A stretch of DNA of 64,000 nt, from assembly GCF_023333595.1 (NCBI RefSeq), contig NZ_JAIQZM010000001.1, positions 611,251 through 675,250 of the forward strand, read 5' to 3'. The position numbers and the translations under genes were made by a program. Position 1 is the stretch's first letter, and the number at the start of each line of letters is the position of its first letter. Positions 18,158-24,489 of this stretch are shown piece by piece. The DNA is from Argonema galeatum A003/A1 (lineage in GTDB: Bacteria; Cyanobacteriota; Cyanobacteriia; Cyanobacteriales; Aerosakkonemataceae). The notes under the pieces are model-generated. The model had not been told where the DNA came from and ran no database searches. It saw only the letters and a program-made list of their open reading frames with translations.

Positions 18158-18477
18158 AGTTACTATTTAATGCCGCCCCAAACACTCCTGAGTACGATCG
18201 ATTAGATATACTCAGCACCTTAGTGGAAGCCTACGAGAAGAAACAGATTCCGATTGCAATCCCCGATCCGATCGAAGCGATTCATTATTACATGGAAACT
18301 CGTGGATGGTCTCGTCGCGATCTGGAGCCATGTCTCGGTAGTCGGGCTAGGGTATCTGAGGTGTTATCTCGTAAACGTTCCTTGACCTTGGAGATGATTC
18401 GGAAGTTGAATCAAGAACTGGGGATTCCCGCTGAGATTCTTATCCAACCCTACGAGTCGGTACAAATCCCCGCGTAA
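18100..18477 (+). CDS. HigA-type antitoxin without its toxin
   Basis: The 125-residue protein starts MELRPIRTETDYQEALREIE, has an acidic N-terminal helical region with AAPNTPEYDRLDILSTLVEAYE, and a C-terminal Cro/C1-type helix-turn-helix (RDLEPCLGSRARVSEVLSRK). This is the cyanobacterial HigA layout. HigB normally lies directly upstream in a higBA operon, but here that place is taken by the truncated DUF262 gene, which overlaps the first 58 bases. The higA reading frame itself is intact, so it could still repress or neutralise a HigB made elsewhere. Confidence 0.88.
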   Translation: MELRPIRTETDYQEALREIELLFNAAPNTPEYDRLDILSTLVEAYEKKQIPIAIPDPIEAIHYYMETRGWSRRDLEPCLGSRARVSEVLSRKRSLTLEMIRKLNQELGIPAEILIQPYESVQIPA

Positions 18478-18604
18478 CAATCGCAACTTGGTATAATCCC
18501 GAATCATGATCAACCACCTTGGGCCCACTCAGGACTAGGCTCAACTTGCCTGCAAGCAACGATAATGGATAGGATACCGTTTTCATTGTCAGAGTGTGGT
18601 AGCT

Positions 18605-18841
18605 ATGACTGAGTTGCTTGAACGTGCGATCGCCCAGTTGAAGACTTTGCCTACTGATGAGCAAGATGCGATCGCGGCTCGTCTCCTTGCTGAAATGGAA
18701 GATGAGCGGACATGGAAGACTAAGTTTGAATCTACGACTGACGATCAGTGGGATCGGATAGCTGAGATGGTGCGTCAAGAAATTGCTGTCGGCGATATCG
18801 CTCCTTTAGCTGACGTTTTCCCCTCTAAGTCTGAGCCATGA
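18605..18841 (+). CDS. Antitoxin-like small protein
   Basis: A 78-residue acidic protein from ATG 18605 (GTG 18596 also possible): MTELLERAIAQLKTLPTDEQ followed by DAIAARLLAEMEDE. The LLERAIAQL..LP.DEQDAIA pattern is common in cyanobacterial antitoxins paired with RelE/ParE-like toxins. Its stop overlaps the start of the next gene in ATGA. Its partner has a replaced C-terminus, so the pair may be non-functional. Confidence 0.8.
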   Translation: MTELLERAIAQLKTLPTDEQDAIAARLLAEMEDERTWKTKFESTTDDQWDRIAEMVRQEIAVGDIAPLADVFPSKSEP

Positions 18842-19155
18842 AATCAAGTGTCACGAAAGCATTTCGCAAGAAACTTGATGAGCTTCCTGCATCAGTTCAA
18901 GAGCAAGCTGGCAAAGCTTATGCTCTTTGGCGTTCAGACCCCTACCACAATAGTCTTCAGTTCAAACGGGTTAGCCAGCGCCAGCCAATTTATTCGGCTC
19001 GTGTTAGTTTGGACTACCGAGTTCTTGGCTTGTTGGAGGACGATCGCACAAACCCCCTATCAATAACCGGACGTTGGTGTAAAATCTCCTCAGCCGCCAG
19101 AAAGGCTATATGCGCGATCGACTTTCACGACAAAACTGCGGCAATCCAGAACTAG
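18838..19155 (+). pseudogene. RelE/ParE-like toxin with replaced C-terminus
   Basis: Residues 1-68 (FRKKLDELPASVQEQAGKAY, QFKRVSQRQPIYSARVSLDY, RVLGLLEDDR) match RelE/ParE-type toxins that accompany the antitoxin upstream. Such proteins normally end with a strand such as IIWFWIGSHADYDKLI. Here, exactly at a CGATCGC, the sequence switches to the 127-bp direct repeat and the frame continues with unrelated residues to a stop at 19155. The last beta-strand, often needed for activity, is lost, so the toxin is probably inactive. Confidence 0.75.
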
Positions 19156-19168
19156 AAAGCGTACTATA
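19041..19168 (+). repeat. Direct repeat A, left flank of the restriction cassette
   Basis: About 127 bases starting CGATCGCACAAACCCC and ending ACTATA are repeated at 21034-21159 in the same orientation; the first ~80 bases are roughly 90% identical by eye. Read on the minus strand both copies encode AH(M/I)AFLAAEEIL.Q.PV.D.GFVRS, so the repeat may be a fragment of an old gene; this copy has stop codons. It cuts off the toxin gene on its left and lies 29 bases before the methyltransferase on its right. Confidence 0.8.
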
Positions 19169-19172
19169 AGTA
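19163..19172 (+). promoter_or_regulatory. C-box-like half-site upstream of the methyltransferase
   Basis: ACTATAAGTA lies 26 bases before the methyltransferase start and matches the core of the two operator units upstream of the C-type regulator (gACTATAAGTAg). It may let the regulator repress the methyltransferase. A single 10-base match at a repeat boundary is weak evidence. Confidence 0.4.
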
Positions 19173-19197
19173 TTATGTTGAGTGATTTTTCCAACAA

Positions 19198-20139
19198 ATG
19201 ACAAAACCTCCCTTAAATGAAGTATTGATTGGTGACTGTCGTGAAGTGATGAAGTCACTGCCAGAAAATTACGTTTCTGCCTGTATCACCGATCCACCTT
19301 ATAACTATGAATTTATTGGTCACAAATGGGATAACTCAGAAATTCAAAGGCGTATGGAAAGAATCAATAGTAAGGAAAATAAAACGCTTGTCAAGAACAT
19401 TCCCTATGGCAGCGGTTTAGCTGGTGGAGTCAGAAACGAAAGATGGTATGAAAGGAATCGTAACAACATTCTGGATTATGAGAAGTGGTGCTTCGAGTGG
19501 GGTGAGGAGCTTTTTCGGATCTGCAAACCTGGTGCGACAGTTTTAGTTTTTAACAGCACGCGAACTGTTGCTCACGTACAAGTGGCACTTGAAAGTGCTG
19601 GGTTCTATGCGAGAGATATTGTTGTTTATAAAAGACCAAGTGGCATCCCTAAAGGTGTCAACATTAAGCAACAGTTGGAGAAGAAAGGATATGAAAATTC
19701 AGAGAAATGGGATGGTTGGCACAGTTGTCTGAGAAATGAATGGGAAGCAATTTGTGTGCTTCAAAAACCACTTGTCAATAATTATCTAGAAACTTTATTA
19801 GAGTACGGTACTGGTCTTTTTTACACTAAAGATAATTTCGGTGGTTTTCAATCAAATATTCTAGAGGGTATACAACGCGATAAAACCGAAGATTTTAATG
19901 TTCATTGCACAGTGAAACCAATTGCCCTAATGAGAAAGTTGGTAGAAATATTTGTGCCACGTTTGGACGACTCTATTCTCATCGATCCTTTTGCGGGGTC
20001 AGGAACTACATTGCTGGCGGCAAAGGAACTTGGCATTAGTTATGTTGGAGTTGAAATAGTACCTGACTACATAGAAATCATTAACAAACGCCTTGATAAT
20101 TTCAGCGGTTTACAGGGAATTCTCCCACTCTTTCAGTGA
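19198..20139 (+). CDS. Type II DNA methyltransferase (N6-adenine or N4-cytosine, beta class)
   Basis: The 313-residue enzyme has its catalytic motif IV first (CITDPPYNYEF, about residue 32-41) and the AdoMet-binding motif I last (LIDPFAGSGTTLLAAKELG, about 261-279), the beta-class order. DPPY favours N6-adenine methylation, though N4-cytosine enzymes can share it. The long insert between the motifs should carry target recognition. It converges with the nuclease gene and overlaps it by 38 bases, and it belongs to the three-gene cassette with the C-type regulator. The recognition sequence is unknown. Confidence 0.92.
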   Translation: MTKPPLNEVLIGDCREVMKSLPENYVSACITDPPYNYEFIGHKWDNSEIQRRMERINSKENKTLVKNIPYGSGLAGGVRNERWYERNRNNILDYEKWCFEWGEELFRICKPGATVLVFNSTRTVAHVQVALESAGFYARDIVVYKRPSGIPKGVNIKQQLEKKGYENSEKWDGWHSCLRNEWEAICVLQKPLVNNYLETLLEYGTGLFYTKDNFGGFQSNILEGIQRDKTEDFNVHCTVKPIALMRKLVEIFVPRLDDSILIDPFAGSGTTLLAAKELGISYVGVEIVPDYIEIINKRLDNFSGLQGILPLFQ

Positions 20140-20653
20140 GAAATGATTTTAAATCAAAGCCGCTTATGCTTTGTATGAATTCAAATGAAGCGTCACCAGT
20201 ATAAACTTTCCAAGTCCCTACTAGACAGGCCGTAATAGCTGCGGCTAAATTATCTTCTCTGAGAATCAAGATAATTGGTTCATAGTTATGAGTACGAAGT
20301 AGTGGGCCGTAAGATTTAAATTTTTTAAGTGTTCCAGAATCTCCTGATCCAATACGGTATTTTGTATCTATCGCGTATCCATCAACAATCAGGTCACATG
20401 GTTCATCGCTACCCACTCTAAATGCTGGCTGAAAGCCACTGCAATATGCTTTACATATTTCAATAACTAACAATTGCCAACACATACCTAGCTCACGTCC
20501 CCAATACTGCTTATTTTCTTTTTTGATTATGGGAGAAATGCCAAACACATCCATTAAAAGATCGTGATCTTCATTTTCTTCTGCATAAACCTTGGCAACA
20601 AATGACTTTTGATATCTTGCTAAAATTTGTTCGAGTTTTCTTTCAGTCATCAT
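20102..20653 (-). CDS. Candidate type II restriction endonuclease
   Basis: The 183-residue protein contains EPCDLIVDGYAIDTKYRIGSG (about residues 84-104), a D...(D)xK arrangement compatible with a PD-(D/E)XK catalytic centre. I cannot place it in a named family. The case for an endonuclease is mainly context: it is downstream of a C-type regulator whose gene overlaps it by 11 bases, and it converges on a DNA methyltransferase. That order, C then R against M, is standard for controlled type II systems, where C delays nuclease expression until host DNA is methylated. Two adjacent Met codons could be the start. Confidence 0.75.
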   Translation of the reverse strand: MMTERKLEQILARYQKSFVAKVYAEENEDHDLLMDVFGISPIIKKENKQYWGRELGMCWQLLVIEICKAYCSGFQPAFRVGSDEPCDLIVDGYAIDTKYRIGSGDSGTLKKFKSYGPLLRTHNYEPIILILREDNLAAAITACLVGTWKVYTGDASFEFIQSISGFDLKSFLTERVGEFPVNR

Positions 20654-20855
20654 CTGTTACCAGTTCAGCTAGGCTCACAGATAGTGCATTAGCTATTTTC
20701 TTGGCATTAAGGAGGGTTATGTTTCTTTCTCCTCGTTCAACCGAGCCAATATAAGTACGGTGTAATTCAGATAGTTCTGCAAGCTGATCTTGCGAAAGAT
20801 TTCTGAGATTTCTGAAATGTCTAACTCTCTTACCAAATTGCTCTGTAATATCCAT
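20643..20855 (-). CDS. C-type (controller) transcriptional regulator of the restriction cassette
   Basis: The 70-residue protein from ATG 20855 (TTG 20876 would add seven residues) is a single Cro/C1-type helix-turn-helix domain: FGKRVRHFRNLRNLSQDQLA, then ELSELHRTYIGSVERGERNI. This is the core pattern of C proteins, which bind C-boxes as dimers, activate their own gene and the nuclease at low level and repress at high level. The operator at 20891-20924, 36 bases upstream, supports this. The end of the gene overlaps the nuclease start by 11 bases, indicating one transcript. Confidence 0.9.
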   Translation of the reverse strand: MDITEQFGKRVRHFRNLRNLSQDQLAELSELHRTYIGSVERGERNITLLNAKKIANALSVSLAELVTDDD

Positions 20856-20890
20856 AGAACGGTCAAGATTGAGCAACGATCATCATAAAC

Positions 20891-20924
20891 CGACAGACTA
20901 TAAGTAGCGACAGACTATAAGTAG
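20891..20924 (-). promoter_or_regulatory. C-box operator: two perfect 17-bp tandem units
   Basis: CGACAGACTATAAGTAG occurs twice back to back (20891-20907 and 20908-20924). On the strand of the regulator each unit reads CTACTTATAGTCTGTCG, with the ACT-TAT-AGT dyad known from C-protein operators of type II restriction systems. The spacing of exactly 17 bp gives two dimer sites, as expected for an activator and repressor pair of sites. Confidence 0.8.
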
Positions 20925-21033
20925 CATTAGATATAGCGAGTCTGATATCTTTGTGGCGTGGCGGTATAGTCGCATCACAAATCGATGGGCTAGCCCAAAG
21001 CTCATCTGCTGGGGGTTCTCGCGCCTCTAAGGC

Positions 21034-21159
21034 CGATCGCACAAACCCCATATCAACAACCGGATGTTGGTCTAAAATCTCCTCAGCCGCCAGAAAGGCC
21101 ATATGTGCGATCGACAAAAGGAAAAACTGCGCTAATCCAGAAGTATAAAAGATACTATA
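21034..21159 (+). repeat. Direct repeat B, right flank of the restriction cassette
   Basis: This is the second copy of the ~127-bp repeat. On the minus strand the frame remains open across it and beyond, from about 21165 down to 20863, including FLAAEEILDQHPVVDMGFVR, but the frame runs through the C-box operator, so it is unlikely to be a working gene. Copy A has lost this frame. The pair brackets 1.87 kb that holds the whole restriction system. Confidence 0.8.
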
Positions 21160-21320
21160 CCGCAAATCGCCGAGACTGGAAAATTTTGATCATTTTCTTG
21201 AGTAAAACTTGACCTTGAGAAGCTTGTTGAAAAGCTGTAAAAATTTGCACAAGCTATCTCGCACGCAGTATAAAACTCCATATCCATTGAGGTTGTGGCT
21301 GTCTAACAATCTGGTTGTAC

Positions 21321-21392
21321 ACCGACCGTATTGAGTTGGTCGGTTGAGTTCGAGAGGTTGTCTGCGGCAGGTGAACGGGGTCGTTCTGCCGC
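21321..21392. other. Candidate structured RNA region with two perfect hairpins
   Basis: In a ~400-base stretch without a credible gene (21166-21571), ACCGACC pairs with GGTCGGT (21321-21327 and 21338-21344), and GCGGCAG pairs with CTGCCGC (21364-21370 and 21386-21392); both are perfect 7-bp stems. A shorter GCC/GGC pairing follows to 21411. The GC content is above the surroundings. This could be part of a non-coding RNA or a transposon end with hairpins. I recognise no known RNA family, and the strand is undetermined. Confidence 0.4.
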
Positions 21393-21571
21393 TTGCCTTT
21401 CCGGTGGTGGCAGTGGTTTAGAGATGATCTGTTTGATATTCAGGGTTAAGATGACAAAGACCTTTTTCTCTGAAACAGATTTCCTTTCGTTTGAACACAA
21501 TACAGACCATCACAATTTATAAAGCAACCCAAAAGGGAAAAGGAGAGGATCGCACCCTAAATTCCCTCTCA

Positions 21572-21775
21572 CTACTCAGGGAAATCGGTAATCACCCATT
21601 GGGGTGGCTGCATACGTTTCTTTCTCACAGCTTCATCAGCCATCTCCAGCATTTTATCCAACGAAGTCTCTTGGATGAAACTTGACGCCGTTGATACATA
21701 TTCCCGATGGGGACATTTATCACCCAAAACGCAGCCATTGACGCAGGCTTCAGCGCAGTTCACAGTAACTTCCAC
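21572..21775 (-). CDS. Small cysteine-rich conserved protein
   Basis: The 67-residue protein starts MEVTVNCAEACVNGCVLGDK with four cysteines arranged C-x3-C-x3-C-x5-C, followed by a helical region and QPPQWVITDFPE. A strong Shine-Dalgarno (AAAGGAG) lies just upstream on the minus strand, which supports expression. The cysteine spacing suggests metal binding, possibly an Fe-S or zinc site. I take it to be a conserved cyanobacterial small protein of unknown function. Confidence 0.7.
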   Translation of the reverse strand: MEVTVNCAEACVNGCVLGDKCPHREYVSTASSFIQETSLDKMLEMADEAVRKKRMQPPQWVITDFPE

Positions 21776-21880
21776 AGCAATCTCCTTTCTCTCATTCTCT
21801 GTTACGATCGGCAGACGAATTGTTCAGCTTCATTCGCAAAAAAGCTGTCGCCTACCTAAATTTTACCGTTACAAATGAGT

Positions 21881-22321
21881 TTAGATCCCGCTTATTTGGA
21901 CAAATACAGTCCTTTTCCGGGGGCCATCTAAATCAAAAAATAACACAGATTGCCATGTTCCTAATGCTAATTGTCCATCTACAACAGGAATTACTTCGCT
22001 GGTGCTTAGCATCATCGCCATGAGGTGAGAGTGAGCGTTCATAGGCTCATCATCGGGGATATTTTTTCTTAAATGCAGGTCGTTGTGTAAGTATTTATCT
22101 GATTCTGGCGCTAATTTTCCTAGATGTACTTTCACATCTTCTAGCAATCTTTCTTCGTTTTCGTTGATTGCTAATGCTGTGGTCGTGTGTCGGGAGAATA
22201 CCAAAACTTGACCATTTTTGATGGAATTGACCTGAAGCAGTTTCTCGATTTCAGGGGTAATGTTATAGATGCCAATTCCCTTTTCTGTTTCTAGATAAAT
22301 TATCTCGTTTATAATTTTCAT
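21881..22321 (-). CDS. YjbQ family protein (UPF0047)
   Basis: The 146-residue protein from ATG 22321 (a longer start at 22345 adds eight residues) has the family signature: HTTTALAINENEERLL, NAHSHLMAMMLSTSE and GQLALGTWQSVLFFDLDGPR. Conserved His residues are expected to bind a metal. YjbQ enzymes show weak thiamine-phosphate synthase activity in some bacteria, but the real role is open. Nothing in the neighbourhood relates to thiamine. Confidence 0.9.
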   Translation of the reverse strand: MKIINEIIYLETEKGIGIYNITPEIEKLLQVNSIKNGQVLVFSRHTTTALAINENEERLLEDVKVHLGKLAPESDKYLHNDLHLRKNIPDDEPMNAHSHLMAMMLSTSEVIPVVDGQLALGTWQSVLFFDLDGPRKRTVFVQISGI

Positions 22322-22401
22322 TTTGTCAATTACCGCGAAAAGCACCGATTAATACAGATAGACATTATATCACTGATGGTCTGCATCAAGAAAAATATTT
22401 T

Positions 22402-22473
22402 AACCACAGATGAACACAGTTAAACATAGATTAATCTAATCTTATCTGCGTTAATATGCGTGCATCTGTGGTT
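22402..22473. repeat. Dispersed inverted repeat AACCACAGATG ... CATCTGTGGTT
   Basis: Perfect 11-bp arms at 22402-22412 and 22463-22473 enclose AACACAGTTAAACATAGATT and a related imperfect inner arm. The same motif (TGTTCATCTGTGGT) occurs near 31494-31523. This is a frequent non-coding repeat type in cyanobacteria. It lies between the yjbQ-like gene and the ABC-class ATPase gene. Confidence 0.7.
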
Positions 22474-22493
22474 TTTTAAATCAAGGAATATGC

Positions 22494-24197
22494 CTAACGC
22501 ACGCCAAGCGATCGCAACCGATTAATAGCAGCAGCTAACTCGAATTGGCGGAAGATTGCTAAATCGCATTGAGGGAAAGGTGTCAAAATATCCAATCCTT
22601 GGGATTCGATATCCGCCATGACAAGAGTCAGAATTTCTGCTAATGTGCGTTTGCTATCTATGTATCGCCGCACTGCATAAACCATTGCAGCTGCGATCGC
22701 TCTCGATTGCGCGGTATCGATAATTTGTTCGACAGCTGATAAGTCGATATCTTCTGTACCAAAAACCATCTCATCTACATCCCGAATTTTCAACCGCACT
22801 TGTTTCTGACGATAGCTGGGGTCAATGCTTTCTGGTAGCGGTATTCGTGCAGTAATTTGCCCGAATTCTTGGCCACCTTCTGGAGTGCGTAGGTAGGTGT
22901 ATTGTTGTGCGATCGCTTTTGCTTTTGCTGTCACATCTTCAGGTTGGAAATTCTGCATCGCGATTACTGTATCCGCAACTTCAAAGTAATCGCCACTACC
23001 ACCCATCACCAAAATTGTAGATACGCCGTAATCTGTATATAACTGTCGCACTTTATCAATAAATGGCGTAATCGGTTCCTTATCTTTGGCAATAAGTGCT
23101 TGCATTCTTTTGTCGCGGATCATAAAATTGGTAGCAGCAGTATCTTCATCCACCAACAGGACTTTGGCACCAGTTTCCAACGCTTCCATAATGTTGGCCG
23201 CTTGTGATGTGCTACCGCTAGCATTAGTTGTCGAGAAGTTGGTTGTAGATTTGCCTTGGGGAAGATGGTTAATAAAAGGAGAAATATCTACACCAACAAT
23301 ACTCCTTCCATCTTCGGCTCGAATTTTCACCGCTGCTGGATGCGTTACCGCAAACTCTCGTCCATCGTTAGGAATATGGTTGTAAACTCCTAATTCAATT
23401 GCTCTCAGCAATGTGGATTTACCGTGATATCCACCGCCGACAATCAAAGTTATTCCTGCTGGTACACCCATACCAACAATTAAACCTTGATTGGGACAAT
23501 TGAATTCAACTTGCAACGATTTTGGGGATTGAAATGCTACGGCTTGACTTTGCAAAGGTTGGTCATCGACGCCGCTGCGTCGTGGTAAAATTGCACCATT
23601 GGGAATGAAAGCAACTAAACCCCGTTCTGCTAATTGCTGCCTCAACCAATCTGCATCCTCAACTGTTTCTACATGACGTTGAATTTTTTGAGGATCTAGG
23701 TGAGAATATTTAAGGGTTCGGTCAACAAGCTGAGGTATTTGTTCGCAGAGCATTTCGGCAGCTTGTAGCCCCAAGATGCGTCGCCCACCTGCGGGTAAAC
23801 CGACAACAAACCGCACTTCAACTAATTCATCGTCGATTAAAACAGAACTGCGTTCTAAAACTTCTTGTCCTGTACGGACAATTCCAATTAAACCGCTGTT
23901 TCCGGTGCCGCGTCTCTTGCTGATACTATGGGCATAGTTATCAAACTGACGAGTTAGGTAATCGCGCAGTGCGATCGCACTGCTTTTGGTTTGATATAGT
24001 TGATGGGGAAAACCAGCGATTTCCCCCGAAACCTTTACCCGCACGTGACTGGGGGAGGCGAATGGATCTCCCTGAGTGCGATCGATCGATAAAGTGAAGT
24101 CGGGAAATTCGTAGCTTCCTTCAGTATCTCGGTAAGCTTTATAACCACGACCATCTAATTGTAGTAGCTGCTGACGCAATTTTTCTTGATTAGCCAT
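22494..24197 (-). CDS. Predicted ATPase of the ABC class (PF09818 type)
   Basis: The protein of 567 residues has a Walker A loop GGGYHGKSTLLRAIELGVYN in its central part, a Walker B-like KVLLVDEDTAATNFM, and the GGSGDYFEVADTVIAM region typical of the stand-alone ABC_ATPase family. It has no membrane domain and is not a transporter. The N-terminal ~200 residues (YKAYRDTEGSYEFPDFTLSI, VGLPAGGRRILG) fit the same family. The cellular role is not established; RNA-related functions have been suggested for the family. Length and ends look normal. Confidence 0.9.
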   Translation of the reverse strand: MANQEKLRQQLLQLDGRGYKAYRDTEGSYEFPDFTLSIDRTQGDPFASPSHVRVKVSGEIAGFPHQLYQTKSSAIALRDYLTRQFDNYAHSISKRRGTGNSGLIGIVRTGQEVLERSSVLIDDELVEVRFVVGLPAGGRRILGLQAAEMLCEQIPQLVDRTLKYSHLDPQKIQRHVETVEDADWLRQQLAERGLVAFIPNGAILPRRSGVDDQPLQSQAVAFQSPKSLQVEFNCPNQGLIVGMGVPAGITLIVGGGYHGKSTLLRAIELGVYNHIPNDGREFAVTHPAAVKIRAEDGRSIVGVDISPFINHLPQGKSTTNFSTTNASGSTSQAANIMEALETGAKVLLVDEDTAATNFMIRDKRMQALIAKDKEPITPFIDKVRQLYTDYGVSTILVMGGSGDYFEVADTVIAMQNFQPEDVTAKAKAIAQQYTYLRTPEGGQEFGQITARIPLPESIDPSYRQKQVRLKIRDVDEMVFGTEDIDLSAVEQIIDTAQSRAIAAAMVYAVRRYIDSKRTLAEILTLVMADIESQGLDILTPFPQCDLAIFRQFELAAAINRLRSLGVR

Positions 24198-24227
24198 AAA
24201 TAAAGCGATCGCTCTCTATATTAAGGA

Positions 24228-24304
24228 GGAGGCAGCGCCTCCCTTCCCGCGTGACCAGGTTGAACTTGGTCACGAGAAGATCGAGAATAACGAGGCTCTG
24301 CCTC
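24228..24304. repeat. Cluster of three short palindromes
   Basis: Three perfect hairpins follow one another: GGAGGC/GCCTCC (24228-24242), CGTGACCA/TGGTCACG (24250-24274) and GAGGC/GCCTC (24292-24304). They sit in the divergent region between the ABC-class ATPase and the Ycf46 gene. They look like cyanobacterial dispersed GC-rich palindromes; a leader RNA role is possible. Confidence 0.6.
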
Positions 24305-24489
24305 TTGTTGAGAAAGGTGCAATATCTCAGTTTTAAGATTCACGCTATGCTAATTGCAGTATGCGTATGCGCCTATCCATAGCGTACCGTAGCCATATTA
24401 TGTTGAATATGTCATACTACAAGAATACTTATGTTTGTATTACGCAGGAGCGGCGTGCGGGGTCAACTAGCGCCTGAAGGGAAGATAAG

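Noticed and set aside
20863..21165. A 100-residue minus-strand frame across direct repeat B
   Set aside because: It runs through the C-box operator, its related peptide in repeat A is broken, and it lacks a good start; treated as part of the repeat.
21303..21522. Two opposite ~65-residue frames in the hairpin-rich stretch
   Set aside because: Both cross the two perfect stems and have no domain; the DNA looks structural.
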